A stretch of 59,517 nucleotides of DNA from Bacteroidaceae bacterium (GCA_017522915.1 JAFWXX010000017.1:1-59517), one strand, 5' to 3'; counted from the stretch's first letter, positions 27,317 through 37,373 are shown. Made by a program: numbers and translations. Notes: generated from the letters alone by a model not told the origin.

Positions 27317-28960
27317 ATGAAGAAAATCTTTCTGTTGCTGGTTATGGCTCTGTTTGCTGCAACCGGCAATGCTTGTACTAATTTTATCGTTGGCAAGAAA
27401 GCTTCGGCCGACGGTTCTGTATTCATATCGTATAGTGCCGACAGCTATGGCATGAGCGGATTTGTCGCTCATTTCCCGGCTGCAATAAATCCCGAAGGCA
27501 CAATGCGCGACATATATGAGTGGGATTCAGGCAGGTTCCTCGGGCAAATTCCTGAGGCACGGGTTACATACAATGTATTAGGCAACATCAACGAACATCA
27601 GGTGGCTATTGCCGAGACAACATTCGGCGGCCGTGAGGAGCTTGTCGATACAACAGGCCTTATCGATTACGGTAACCTTATTTATATAGCTCTCCAGCGT
27701 TCACGTACAGCCCGTGAGGCAATCGAGGTGATGACTTCGCTGGTTGCTGAGTATGGTTACTGCAGCAGCGGCGAGAGTTTCTCCATTGCCGACAAGAACG
27801 AAGCATGGATTCTTGAGATGGTGGGCAAGGCCGGCAAGTCTAAAGGTGCTGTCTGGGTTGCTGTACGCATTCCCGACGATTGTATCTCGGCTCATGCAAA
27901 CCAGGCGCGCATACGCAAGTTCGATATGAAGGACAAAGAGAATGTGCTCTATTCAAAAGATGTCATAAAGTTTGCACGTGAAATGGGTTATTTCAACGGC
28001 AAGGATGAGGATTTTGACTTTGCTTCAGCTTATTGCCCTGCCGACTTCGGTGCATTGCGCTATTGCGATGCACGTGTGTGGAGTTTCTTCAACATGTTCG
28101 GAGCAGAGGATATGAACAAGTATCTCAAGTGGGCACAAGGTGACCCTACAGCAGAACCGATGCCTCTTTACATGAAGCCGAAGGCTCCTGTTACATTGCA
28201 GGATATGCAGGCCGGAATGCGTGACCATTACGAGGGCACTCCGTTTGACATTACAGGGGATTTGGGTGCAGGTCCTTTCAATATGCCTTACCGTCTGTCA
28301 CCTCTCAGCTTCAAGGTCGATGGCAAGGAGTACTTCAATGAGCGTCCGATATCGACATTCCAGACAGCATTCACATTTGTGGCGCAGCTGCGTTCATTCC
28401 TTCCCGATGCTGTAGGCGGTGTGATGTGGTTCGGTACAGACGATGCCAACATGGTTGTGTTCACTCCGGTATATTGCTGCGCTACCGAAGTGCCCGATTG
28501 CTACAAGGAGTGTTATGCCGACCCTGTAGAGTTCTCATGGAAATCGTCTTTCTGGGTGTTCAACTGGGTATCGAACATGATATATCCGAAGTACTCTATG
28601 GTGATTGACGACATGCGTGCCGTGCAGAGCTCTCTTGAAACAAGAATATTCGAGCAGAGCAAGAGCGTTGAGGCCGATGCGCTTGCAGTGTTGAAGTCAT
28701 CGCCTAAGTATGCAGCAAGGATTCTTACCGAATTCACATGCAGCAGTGCCGAGGAGACATTGTCGGCATGGAAGTCATTCGGTGAGAAGATTATCGTAAA
28801 GTATAACGATTTTGTCGTCAAGGGCGAGAAGAACGGCAAGGTGGAGCGCGGCAGTACAGGTCTTGCCGGCAAGGTAAAACGTCCGGGATATCCGCAAGAG
28901 TATCTGAAACGCGTGGTAGAGGAGACCGGTGAGCGTTATCTCATTCCAAGCACAAAATAA
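27317..28960 (+). CDS. C69-family dipeptidase
   Basis: A 547-residue exported N-terminal-nucleophile hydrolase that cleaves dipeptides. The signal peptide MKKIFLLLVMALFAATGNA is followed at once by Cys, which becomes the N-terminal nucleophile (CTNFIVGKKASADGSVF). NEHQVAIAETTFGGREE near 90 and SSGESFSIADKNEAWILEMV near 150 are the conserved PepD segments. The start at 27317 gives a standard signal peptide; an ATG three codons upstream is less likely. It follows the M23 peptidase closely, and together they could degrade and salvage wall or dietary peptides. Confidence 0.93.
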   Translation: MKKIFLLLVMALFAATGNACTNFIVGKKASADGSVFISYSADSYGMSGFVAHFPAAINPEGTMRDIYEWDSGRFLGQIPEARVTYNVLGNINEHQVAIAETTFGGREELVDTTGLIDYGNLIYIALQRSRTAREAIEVMTSLVAEYGYCSSGESFSIADKNEAWILEMVGKAGKSKGAVWVAVRIPDDCISAHANQARIRKFDMKDKENVLYSKDVIKFAREMGYFNGKDEDFDFASAYCPADFGALRYCDARVWSFFNMFGAEDMNKYLKWAQGDPTAEPMPLYMKPKAPVTLQDMQAGMRDHYEGTPFDITGDLGAGPFNMPYRLSPLSFKVDGKEYFNERPISTFQTAFTFVAQLRSFLPDAVGGVMWFGTDDANMVVFTPVYCCATEVPDCYKECYADPVEFSWKSSFWVFNWVSNMIYPKYSMVIDDMRAVQSSLETRIFEQSKSVEADALAVLKSSPKYAARILTEFTCSSAEETLSAWKSFGEKIIVKYNDFVVKGEKNGKVERGSTGLAGKVKRPGYPQEYLKRVVEETGERYLIPSTK

Positions 28961-28971
28961 CGGATTTGTTG

Positions 28972-29001
28972 TTGTATTTTTACAATTAATGGCTATATTC
29001 G
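28972..29001 (+). promoter_or_regulatory. Promoter of phosphohexomutase gene
   Basis: TTGT at 28972-28975, an 18-base spacer and TATATTCG at 28994-29001. The predicted leader is about 78 bases. Confidence 0.55.
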
Positions 29002-29085
29002 CACTAAAATCAACAAACTGCTTGTTTTTGGTTTGGAGCACTGCTTTATTTCATTATTGTTGAATTATCACTAACTAATTAGAAT

Positions 29086-30825
29086 ATGGATCAGGAATTA
29101 ATTAAAATGGTGACCGGAAAAGCTACAGAGTGGCTATCTCCGGCTTATGACGAAGAGACTCGTAAAGAGGTACAGGCAATGCTTGACAACGAGGACAAGA
29201 CTCCTCTTATAGATGCTTTCTATCGTGAACTTGAGTTCGGTACAGGCGGTCTCCGCGGAATCATGGGTGCCGGAAGCAACCGTATGAACATATATACAGT
29301 GGGCAAGGCTACACAGGGCTTGGCCAACTATCTTAACGAGTGCTTCAAGGATTTGGAGCAGATTTCTGTTGTGGTAGGCCATGACTGCCGCAATAACAGC
29401 CGTCTCTTTGCCGAGATTTCAGCAAACATATTCTCTGCAAACGGCATTAAGGTCTATCTTTTCGAGGACCTGCGTCCTACTCCGGAAATCTCTTTTGCAA
29501 TACGTCATCTTGGCTGCCAGAGCGGTGTCAACATCACTGCCAGTCACAACCCCAAGGAGTATAACGGCTACAAGGCATATTGGGACGACGGCGCACAGAT
29601 GCTTGCTCCGCACGACGTGAACACAATCAAGCATGTAGAGAACGTAAGAATTGAGGATGTCAAGTTCCAGGGTAACCCTGCACTCATTGAGGTAATCGGC
29701 GAGGATGTTGACAATGCATTCCTTGATGCTGTCCATGGTCTTGTAATTGACCAGGAGGTGATCGACCGTCATAAGGACCTTAAGATTGTATATACTCCTA
29801 TACATGGCTGCGGCCGTGTTCTTATTCCAGCCTCTTTGCGTAAATGGGGATTCGAGAATATCCATTGCGTTGAGGAACAGATGATAAAGGACGGCAACTT
29901 CCCTACAGTGGTTTCTCCTAACCCTGAGAATGCCGAGGCTATGACAATGGCCATTGCTCTGGCAAAGAAGATTGACGCCGACCTTGTAATGGCTTCAGAC
30001 CCCGATGCCGACCGTCTTGCGATATCATGCAAGGACGACAATGGCAACTGGATGATAATCAACGGTAACCAGACATGTATGATGTTCCTCTACTATATCA
30101 TCACCCAATATACCAAGTTGGGCAAGATGACTGGCAAGGAGTTTGTTGTAAAGACAATCGTTACAACAGAGGTTATCAAGAACATTGCCGAGAAGAACAA
30201 CCTCAAGATGTACGATTGCTATACTGGCTTCAAATGGATTGCAAAGGTTATCCGAGACAATGAGGGCATAGCAAAGTATATCGGTGGCGGTGAAGAGAGC
30301 TTCGGTTTCCTTGCCGAGGATTTCTGCCGTGACAAGGATGCTGTTTCTGCCTGCAGCCTTATCGCCGAGGTTGCTGCATGGGCTAAGGATAACGGCAAGA
30401 GCCTTTACCAGCTTCTCATGGATATCTATGTCGAGTACGGCTTCTCTAAGGAGGTTACAGTCAATGTCGTAAAGCCGGGCAAGAGCGGTGCAGACGAGAT
30501 TCGCCAGATGATGGAGAACTTCCGTGCCAACCCGATAAAGGAGATGGCTGGAGAGAAGGTTGTATGCTACAAGGATTTCAAGGCTATGAAGCAGACCGAT
30601 GCCGAAGGCAATGTAACCGATATCGACATGCCGGAGCCGTCAAACGTACTTCAGTACTTCACTGAAAGCGGAAACAAGGTTTCCGTACGTCCTTCAGGAA
30701 CAGAGCCTAAGATTAAGTTCTATATGGAGGCAAAGGGCAAGATGGGTTGCCGTAACTGCTATGCTGACGCTTGTGCAAAGGCTGACGCTACAATTGAAGA
30801 GATGAAAAAGGCTTTGGGAATCTGA
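29086..30825 (+). CDS. Phosphoglucomutase/phosphomannomutase
   Basis: A 579-residue cytosolic alpha-D-phosphohexomutase interconverting hexose 1- and 6-phosphates, feeding glycogen and nucleotide-sugar synthesis. The phosphoserine loop TASHNPKEYNGYKAYW is near 146, the metal loop DPDADRL near 305, the sugar loop GGEESFGF near 400 and the phosphate-binding loop RPSGTEPKIKFY near 530. All four active-site elements are present. Length and order match the large Bacteroidota/Firmicutes PgcA-type enzymes. Glucose versus mannose specificity is not decided by these motifs. It converges with uvrB on a shared terminator. Confidence 0.93.
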   Translation: MDQELIKMVTGKATEWLSPAYDEETRKEVQAMLDNEDKTPLIDAFYRELEFGTGGLRGIMGAGSNRMNIYTVGKATQGLANYLNECFKDLEQISVVVGHDCRNNSRLFAEISANIFSANGIKVYLFEDLRPTPEISFAIRHLGCQSGVNITASHNPKEYNGYKAYWDDGAQMLAPHDVNTIKHVENVRIEDVKFQGNPALIEVIGEDVDNAFLDAVHGLVIDQEVIDRHKDLKIVYTPIHGCGRVLIPASLRKWGFENIHCVEEQMIKDGNFPTVVSPNPENAEAMTMAIALAKKIDADLVMASDPDADRLAISCKDDNGNWMIINGNQTCMMFLYYIITQYTKLGKMTGKEFVVKTIVTTEVIKNIAEKNNLKMYDCYTGFKWIAKVIRDNEGIAKYIGGGEESFGFLAEDFCRDKDAVSACSLIAEVAAWAKDNGKSLYQLLMDIYVEYGFSKEVTVNVVKPGKSGADEIRQMMENFRANPIKEMAGEKVVCYKDFKAMKQTDAEGNVTDIDMPEPSNVLQYFTESGNKVSVRPSGTEPKIKFYMEAKGKMGCRNCYADACAKADATIEEMKKALGI

Positions 30826-30838
30826 CAGATCCATAGCA

Positions 30839-30882
30839 TAACAAAAAGGAGGTGAGCATATTGGCTCACCTCCTTTTTGTTA
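30839..30882. terminator. Bidirectional terminator between mutase and uvrB
   Basis: Perfect 19-base arms (TAACAAAAAGGAGGTGAGC and its complement) with loop atattg, A-rich on one side and T-rich on the other, placed between two convergent genes. Confidence 0.9.
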
Positions 30883-30898
30883 TGCCGTTTGCAGTTCT

Positions 30899-32932
30899 CT
30901 ATTCTTCGGCCTTTTTCCTTTTCAGGATTTCCTGCAGTTTGAACATCTCGTCGCGGTATTGTGCGGCCTCGATAAACTCCATCTTTTCGGCAGCTTTCTC
31001 CATTAGGCGACGGGTACGCTCGATACTCTTCTGCAGCTGTCCTGTGCTCATGTATTCTACAATCGGGTCGCATGCTACCGTGGTGGTGTTCTCCTCTTCG
31101 CTGTAGAATGAACGGCTCCTGTCGTCTCTCTCTTTCTTCTCCTGTGCAAGGGCATTCGTGATGCTTTTCTTTATCTGGGTCGGTGTTATTCCGTTCTCTT
31201 CGTTGTAGCGCATCTGTTTCTCTCTCCGGCGTTTCGTCTCATCCATTGTGCGCTGCATGCTGTCGGTTATCTTGTCGGCATAGAATATTACAAGGCCGTT
31301 AACATTGCGGGCTGCACGTCCTGCAGTCTGCGTCAGTGAACGGTGGCTCCGAAGGAAGCCTTCGTTGTCGGCATCGAGAATGGCAACGAGGGATACCTCC
31401 GGAAGGTCGAGGCCTTCGCGCAACAGATTAACTCCTATGAGTACATCATACAATCCTTCACGAAGGTCGGTCATTATCTGTATGCGTTCAAGTGTATCAA
31501 CATCGCTGTGTATGTAGTTGCATCTTATTCCGTGCTTCAGCAGATAGTCGGTCAGCTCTTCGGCGGTCCGTTTTGTCAATGTCGTGACAAGGACACGCTC
31601 TTCGCGTTCCACTCTTATCTGTATCTCCTCCATCAGATCATCTATCTGATTCTCAAGAGGGCGTACCTCAATCACCGGGTCGAGCAGTCCAGTAGGCCTT
31701 ATGACCTGCTCTACTACAATGCCTTCGCTCTTTGCCAGCTCGTAGTCGGCAGGTGTGGCACTAACATAGATTGTCTGCGGAGTCAGTTCCTCGAACTCTT
31801 CGAATCTCAACGGCCTGTTGTCGAATGCTGCAGGCAAGCGGAAACCGAACTCTACAAGGTTTGTCTTTCGTGCGCGGTCTCCTCCGTACATGGCATGTAT
31901 CTGAGGTACGCTCACGTGGCTCTCATCTATGATAAGCAGGAACTCCTTCGGGAAGAAATCGAGCAGGCAGTAGGGGCGTGTGCCGGCCTCTCTGCCGTCA
32001 AAGTAACGCGAATAGTTCTCGATGCCTGAGCAGTGCCCAAGCTCGCGCAACATCTCTATGTCGTATGTCACGCGCTCATGAAGCCGTTTGGCTTCGAGCG
32101 GTTTGCCGATTTCGCGGAAGTACTCTTCACGGTCGGCAAGGTCCTTCTCTATTTCAACAATGGCACGCTCTGTACTCTCCTTCGTTGTCATGAACAGGTT
32201 TGCAGGGTATATCCTGTAGTCTTCGAATGTGGCTATGCGCACTCCGGTAACGCTGTCAATCTCTTCAATGCTCTCTATGTCGTCGTCCCAGAAGGTAATT
32301 CTCAGTATATGGTCGCTGTATGCAAGGCTTACCTCGACGGTGTCGCCCTTTACACGGAAGTTTCCGCGCGCGAGCTCTATGTCGTTGCGTGTGTAGAGGC
32401 TGCCGACTAGTTTGCGCAGAAATACATTGCGGTCAATTTTGTCGCCGACACGTATCTCTATTACGTTGTTGTAGAAGTCACTTGGGTTTCCCATGCCGTA
32501 TATGCACGAAACCGATGATATAACGACTACATCTTTCCTGCCCGACAGCAGTGCCGATGTGGCTGCAAGCCGCAACTTGTCAATCTCGTCATTTATTGCA
32601 AGGTCCTTCTCTATGTATGTGTCGCTCGATGGTATATATGCCTCCGGCTGATAGTAGTCGTAGTACGATACATAGTATTCCACTGCATTTTCGGGGAAGA
32701 ATCCCTTGAACTCGTTGTATAGCTGTGCTGCAAGAGTCTTGTTGTGGCTTAGGATAAGGGTTGGGCGGTTAATCTCCTTTATCACGTTTGCCATGGTAAA
32801 GGTCTTGCCCGACCCGGTAACACCCAACAGGGTCTGTGCCGGAATGCTGTCTTTCACGCCTTGTACAAGCTGTGCTATAGCCTCTGGCTGGTCGCCCATT
32901 GGCGAGTAGTCCGATATTAGCTTGAATTTCAT
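30899..32932 (-). CDS. uvrB: Excinuclease ABC subunit B
   Basis: The damage-verifying helicase-like subunit of nucleotide excision repair, acting with UvrA and UvrC. The 677-residue length is standard. Walker A is GVTGSGKTFT at 38-47; the DNA-binding beta-hairpin YYDYYQPEAYIPSSDTYIEK is near 92-111; Walker B is LLIIDESH near 335. The C-terminal helicase motifs include GVNLLREGLDLPEVSLVAI and QTAGRAARN. The UvrC-binding UVR motif (MEKAAEKMEFIEAAQYRDEM) lies near 640-660. Nothing is missing. It is monocistronic, with a strong consensus promoter and its own terminator. Confidence 0.97.
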   Translation of the reverse strand: MKFKLISDYSPMGDQPEAIAQLVQGVKDSIPAQTLLGVTGSGKTFTMANVIKEINRPTLILSHNKTLAAQLYNEFKGFFPENAVEYYVSYYDYYQPEAYIPSSDTYIEKDLAINDEIDKLRLAATSALLSGRKDVVVISSVSCIYGMGNPSDFYNNVIEIRVGDKIDRNVFLRKLVGSLYTRNDIELARGNFRVKGDTVEVSLAYSDHILRITFWDDDIESIEEIDSVTGVRIATFEDYRIYPANLFMTTKESTERAIVEIEKDLADREEYFREIGKPLEAKRLHERVTYDIEMLRELGHCSGIENYSRYFDGREAGTRPYCLLDFFPKEFLLIIDESHVSVPQIHAMYGGDRARKTNLVEFGFRLPAAFDNRPLRFEEFEELTPQTIYVSATPADYELAKSEGIVVEQVIRPTGLLDPVIEVRPLENQIDDLMEEIQIRVEREERVLVTTLTKRTAEELTDYLLKHGIRCNYIHSDVDTLERIQIMTDLREGLYDVLIGVNLLREGLDLPEVSLVAILDADNEGFLRSHRSLTQTAGRAARNVNGLVIFYADKITDSMQRTMDETKRRREKQMRYNEENGITPTQIKKSITNALAQEKKERDDRSRSFYSEEENTTTVACDPIVEYMSTGQLQKSIERTRRLMEKAAEKMEFIEAAQYRDEMFKLQEILKRKKAEE

Positions 32933-32984
32933 GCTTTAATAACAGATTTGAATATTTTTTAACAGCATGTATATGCCATTCATG

Positions 32985-33015
32985 CAAATATAGCTGTTTT
33001 TACCTGTAAAACAAA
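32985..33015 (-). promoter_or_regulatory. uvrB promoter
   Basis: Minus-strand TTTG (33012-33015), exactly 19 bases, then TATATTTG (32985-32992): a full match to the Bacteroidetes consensus, 53 bases before the ATG. Confidence 0.75.
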
Positions 33016-33091
33016 GAGTACAGAGAACAGATGACAGAGTGTAAGTTTCCATTAATATTTGCATTACTGCTGAAATAATCGTTTTTTTATA

Positions 33092-33099
33092 TAACTTTG
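33092..33099 (+). promoter_or_regulatory. Possible -7 box for the GH27-GH16 gene
   Basis: TAACTTTG, 33 bases before the ATG at 33133. The upstream element is not recognisable. Confidence 0.5.
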
Positions 33100-33132
33100 C
33101 AATAATTAGGATAATTCTAACTTCTCGGTAAT

Positions 33133-36100
33133 ATGAAAAGATTTCTTTATGCTTTGTTGTTGGCATTGCCTTTGAGTGCTGTTGCCGACAATCCGCCTTT
33201 GATGGGCTGGAGCTCTTGGAATACCTATGGATTCCAAATCAATGACTCAGTAATAAAGGCTCAGGCCGATGCTATGGTTGCGCTCGGTTTCAAGGAGTGC
33301 GGCTATAACCACATAAACATCGATGACGGCTTTTTCGGCGGGCGCGATGAAAATGGCAAACTGTTGATTCATCCCACACGTTTTCCAAACGGTCTTCGTC
33401 CTCTTGTCGATTACATTCACGGCAAGGGCTTGAAGGCCGGTATATATTCCGATGCCGGTGCGAATACATGTGCGTCGTATTGGGGCAATCCAAAGGATAC
33501 AATCGGTATAGGCGTGGGTCTATACGGCCACGATGCTGAGGATATGGCACTCTATTTCAATGAATTGGATTTTGACTTCATTAAGGTCGATTACTGCGGT
33601 GCCGATGCGAACAATAATGCAGATGGTCTTGACCTTGACGTGGAGAAACGCTATAAGGAGATTGCTGCTGCAATAAAGGCAACAGGGCGTACCGATGTCA
33701 CTTGGAATATCTGCCGTTGGGCTTTCCCCGGTACATGGGTGTGCGATATTGCCGACTCATGGCGTACTACCGAAGATATTTACCTCGGCTGGGCTTCTGT
33801 AAAGAGTATCATAAACCAGAGCCTTTACCTTTCGGCATACGCATCTCCGGGGCATTACAACGATATGGATATGCTTGAAGTAGGCCGTGGACTTACCGAT
33901 GAAGAGGACAAGACTCACTTCGGTATCTGGTGTATGATGAGTTCTCCGCTTCTTATAGGCTGCGACCTCAACGATATAAAGGGCAATGCTCTTGAATTGA
34001 TGCAGAACAAGGAACTCATTGCTGTTGACCAGGACCCTCTTGGTTTGCAGGCCTACGTTGTAAAGCGTGAGAACGGAGGTTATGTACTTGTGAAGGATGT
34101 TGAAGAGAAGCATGGCACGAAGCGTGTCGTTGCGTTCTATAATCCTACAGACGGTGCAATAGATATGAGCGTGGATTTCTCTCAGCTCGACCTTGCCGGC
34201 GAGGTAAAGGTGCGCGACCTGTTCGCAAAGGCCGATAAGGGTATTTATGAGGGCTCTTTGTCGGCAAACATTCCTGCCCATGGCACACGCATATATAAGC
34301 TTGAGGCTGACGAACGCCTGGAACGCACGGTATATGAGGCTGAGACTGCATGGCTCACTTGTTATCAGGAATTGAAGAATAACGAGGTCTATGGCACTGC
34401 AATATATTCCGAGAGCAGTATAAGTTCCGGCGGCGTTGCTGCCGGTTGGCTCGGCGGTAGCGAAGAGAACGACCTGCAATGGCGAAATGTCTTCAGCGAA
34501 GAGGGCGGTGAATATACTTTGCGTATATATTTCATTACAGGAGAGGACCGCACCATGAAGCTGAGTGTAAACGGCGGGGAGGCTATTGCATATACAGGCA
34601 ACTCCGGCGGATGGGGCAGTGTCGGATGCGCTGAATTCGACGTGGTGCTTCAGAAGGGCGAGAATGTTGTACGTCTTTTCAATGAGAACGCATATATGGG
34701 TGATATCGACCGCATGGTTGTAGTAAATAAGAATGCTGTAGAAGATTATCCGGTTGTCTTTGACAAGGAGCAGAACTATACACATGGCAGCCGTCGCTTG
34801 AACAGCATTTCTCTTGGTGAGCAGACCTTGCAGTTGCCTGTACCGTTGAAGGTGTATAGCAATATAGCAAATGGTTGCTTTGAGGCTGTTCCGGGTGAGT
34901 CGCTCACTCCTTCTTTCGGCTTTACGGGCGAATGGATGAATGGCTTTGTATATCTTGACCGTGGCATGGACGGTGCATTCGATGTTGTTCTCAACAGTGA
35001 TGGAACGGTATCTGAGAACAGTGATGCTATGGCTTTCTCGTATGCAGAGCCTAATGTGGGTTCCGGTGTGGGTTATAACAGTAATGGCGAGAGAGTGAAT
35101 AATGCAAATGTACTCAATCCGCCTGCATTTACCTTGCCTGCAAACCTTGTACCCGGTTTCTACCGCATGCGTTACAAGGTCGATTGGGCTTCGATTGACC
35201 CTGCAGGCCGTGCCGAAGACGGCAATGGAATAATCAAGAACGGAGGTGCTATATGTGATGTGGTTCTCAATGTGCATGCGGCGGATGTTGCTCTTGAAGT
35301 AACGGCAAACAATGGCTCTTTGTTGTCTGCAGCAGGTGATGCTCTGCCGGCTAAGGTTGCATTTGATGAGCCTTTGGTACTTTCTGTTGTGCCGGAATCC
35401 GGTTATGTGCTCGATGCAATAAAAGTATTGCATGGCCATAATCTTGACGGTGACAAGGTAATCCATGGTGTAAAGCAGTATCGTGAGGATATCATTTCGG
35501 GTAATCTCGTGAAGGACGGCAATATAACAATTCCGGCCGATATGGTTGACGGCGATTTGAGAATGACAGCCACATTCGTAAGTTGTGGTGATGGCATTGG
35601 CGGTGAGGGCTATGCGCTTTCGTTCGATAAAGATGCTGTCGGAGATGCAGAACACGATTTTGCGATAACCTTAAACGGAACTGTATTAGACGTTAAAGGC
35701 AATGCTCTCTATCATGACTTTACTGCGTCACCGGTTCTACTGAACGGAACAAGAGAGGTTGCTCTCTCTTTCTCTAAGGCAACAAATGCATGTTATCTAT
35801 ACATAGACCTTGACAATGACGGAAAGTTCGTGGCATTGCTCAATGAGGCAGGTTTGCCTGCTGTGTCGAGCGAACTTGTTGCATTCTCATGCCACAATGG
35901 CAAGATAAGCAACGGAAATGCGGTAAGCGGCAGCATGCCTTTGAATGTCCCTGCCTATGAGATTTCTTCTTCTCTTCCGAACGGTGTGTATCGTGCGCGT
36001 GTAAAGTTCGATACAGAGAACATCTCGTCAGATGGTTCGGCAAATTTTGCCGAGAATTCAGGTGTGGTGGTTGATTTCCTGTTGAACGTTTCCGGAAGCA

Positions 36101-37362
36101 ACAGTCCTCTTTCTCTACATACAGTGAACGGAAGCATCGACGGAACCGGCTATTCGGCTTTGCCGTTGAATGTTGCAACAGGCAATGGCTTTAATGCCGT
36201 ATTGCGCGGTGCTCCAGGTTATGTGGCAAATGAGGTTATTGTGCGTCACGGTCATAACCTCGAAGGCGAGCAGTTCGTGAACGGTAACCGCCAGTGGAAT
36301 GAGACGGTGGTTAGTGCTTCGAATGGCTCTGTTGCTATTGACGGTGCACTTGTTGACGGCAATGTGGCTCTTTATGCGACATTCGAGCCAGAAGAGGGTA
36401 GTGAATGGGAACTTGTGTTCAGCGATGAGTTCAATGCAGAGGACTATTCTCAGCCTTTGGATGAGAAATGGATGCGCTGCCAGCGTTACGGCTCTACATG
36501 GAACCGTTGGCTCAGTGACAGCAAGGAAGTTGTATATCTGCAGGGCGGTAACCTTGTCACACGTGCAATACCCAATCCCGACCAGGAGAGCGACCCCGTG
36601 CCGATGATTACAGGCGGTATAAAGAGCAACGGGCGTTTCGGTTTTACATACGGATATGTAGAGGCACGTATCCTCAGCAATCCTTGGGTTGGACACTTCC
36701 CTGCATTCTGGATGATGCCTGAGGACCAGAGTGCCGGATGGCCCGATTGCGGAGAAATCGACATCTGGGAGGCTATCGACACCGATGGCCGTTCATACCA
36801 TACAGTCCATAGCAACTGGACCTATGACCTTGGCTACAAGAATAATCCTCAGTCAAGCTTCAATACAGGTGTCTCTTATGACCGTTATCACACATACGGC
36901 CTCAAATGGGACGAGAGTACGCTTATATGGTACATCGACGGCAAGGAGGTCGGCCGTTATGCAAAATCCAAGAATGCTTCTCATCTGGATCAGGGACAGT
37001 GGCCTTATGACAAGCATTTCCATCTGATTCTGAACCAGAGTGTAGGCAATGGTTCATGGGCTAAGAATGCCGATGTTTCGCACACGTACGAGACACGTTT
37101 CGACTGGGTACGTGTATATCAGGCCAAAGGCATGTACAATACCATTGGTACTGTGGGCATAGTAAGTGTGAACGAAGACGGCAAAGCTGTTGTAGAGTGT
37201 GTCGGTGACGGTATCACGGTGACTGTTCCGGCACCGAAGGAGGTCGCTGTATATGACATCACAGGCCGTAAGGTCGCAGAAGCCTATGTTGAGAGCAGTT
37301 GTATGTTCAGGCTCTTGAAAGGCATATACATTGTTGAAGGGGCTAAGGTATTTGTAAAGTAA
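33133..37362 (+). CDS. GH27-GH16 bifunctional glycosidase with T9SS sorting tail
   Basis: A 1409-residue secreted protein (signal peptide to about residue 18). Domain 1 (19-390) is a GH27 alpha-galactosidase: GWSSWNTYGF, INIDDGFF, nucleophile Asp153 in FIKVDYCGAD and acid/base Asp215 in WRTTEDI. Residues about 397-532 form a CBM6/35-like module. Two copies of an unfamiliar two-part beta module follow (about 545-860 and 865-1090), each ending with a copy of HGHNL(D/E)G and a V(D)G...ATF segment. Domain 2 (about 1091-1328) is GH16: GGIKSNGRFGFTYGYVEARI and GEIDIWE with nucleophile Glu1208 and acid/base Glu1213. The end (DGKAVVE...VYDITGRKV...KGIYIVEG...FVK) is a type IX secretion sorting domain. 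Both active sites look intact. Galactose-containing glycans are the probable target; mucin O-glycan is one possibility. Confidence 0.88.
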   Translation: MKRFLYALLLALPLSAVADNPPLMGWSSWNTYGFQINDSVIKAQADAMVALGFKECGYNHINIDDGFFGGRDENGKLLIHPTRFPNGLRPLVDYIHGKGLKAGIYSDAGANTCASYWGNPKDTIGIGVGLYGHDAEDMALYFNELDFDFIKVDYCGADANNNADGLDLDVEKRYKEIAAAIKATGRTDVTWNICRWAFPGTWVCDIADSWRTTEDIYLGWASVKSIINQSLYLSAYASPGHYNDMDMLEVGRGLTDEEDKTHFGIWCMMSSPLLIGCDLNDIKGNALELMQNKELIAVDQDPLGLQAYVVKRENGGYVLVKDVEEKHGTKRVVAFYNPTDGAIDMSVDFSQLDLAGEVKVRDLFAKADKGIYEGSLSANIPAHGTRIYKLEADERLERTVYEAETAWLTCYQELKNNEVYGTAIYSESSISSGGVAAGWLGGSEENDLQWRNVFSEEGGEYTLRIYFITGEDRTMKLSVNGGEAIAYTGNSGGWGSVGCAEFDVVLQKGENVVRLFNENAYMGDIDRMVVVNKNAVEDYPVVFDKEQNYTHGSRRLNSISLGEQTLQLPVPLKVYSNIANGCFEAVPGESLTPSFGFTGEWMNGFVYLDRGMDGAFDVVLNSDGTVSENSDAMAFSYAEPNVGSGVGYNSNGERVNNANVLNPPAFTLPANLVPGFYRMRYKVDWASIDPAGRAEDGNGIIKNGGAICDVVLNVHAADVALEVTANNGSLLSAAGDALPAKVAFDEPLVLSVVPESGYVLDAIKVLHGHNLDGDKVIHGVKQYREDIISGNLVKDGNITIPADMVDGDLRMTATFVSCGDGIGGEGYALSFDKDAVGDAEHDFAITLNGTVLDVKGNALYHDFTASPVLLNGTREVALSFSKATNACYLYIDLDNDGKFVALLNEAGLPAVSSELVAFSCHNGKISNGNAVSGSMPLNVPAYEISSSLPNGVYRARVKFDTENISSDGSANFAENSGVVVDFLLNVSGSNSPLSLHTVNGSIDGTGYSALPLNVATGNGFNAVLRGAPGYVANEVIVRHGHNLEGEQFVNGNRQWNETVVSASNGSVAIDGALVDGNVALYATFEPEEGSEWELVFSDEFNAEDYSQPLDEKWMRCQRYGSTWNRWLSDSKEVVYLQGGNLVTRAIPNPDQESDPVPMITGGIKSNGRFGFTYGYVEARILSNPWVGHFPAFWMMPEDQSAGWPDCGEIDIWEAIDTDGRSYHTVHSNWTYDLGYKNNPQSSFNTGVSYDRYHTYGLKWDESTLIWYIDGKEVGRYAKSKNASHLDQGQWPYDKHFHLILNQSVGNGSWAKNADVSHTYETRFDWVRVYQAKGMYNTIGTVGIVSVNEDGKAVVECVGDGITVTVPAPKEVAVYDITGRKVAEAYVESSCMFRLLKGIYIVEGAKVFVK

Positions 37363-37373
37363 GCAGAAATATG

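Noticed and set aside
33008-33040. AAAGAGTACAGAG shared with the first 40 bases of the window
   Set aside because: A 13-base match in low-complexity purine-rich DNA without further shared structure; too weak to call a repeat.
33757-35655. 632-codon minus-strand frame inside the GH27-GH16 gene
   Set aside because: No recognisable family or signal; the plus-strand frame has two complete glycosidase active sites.
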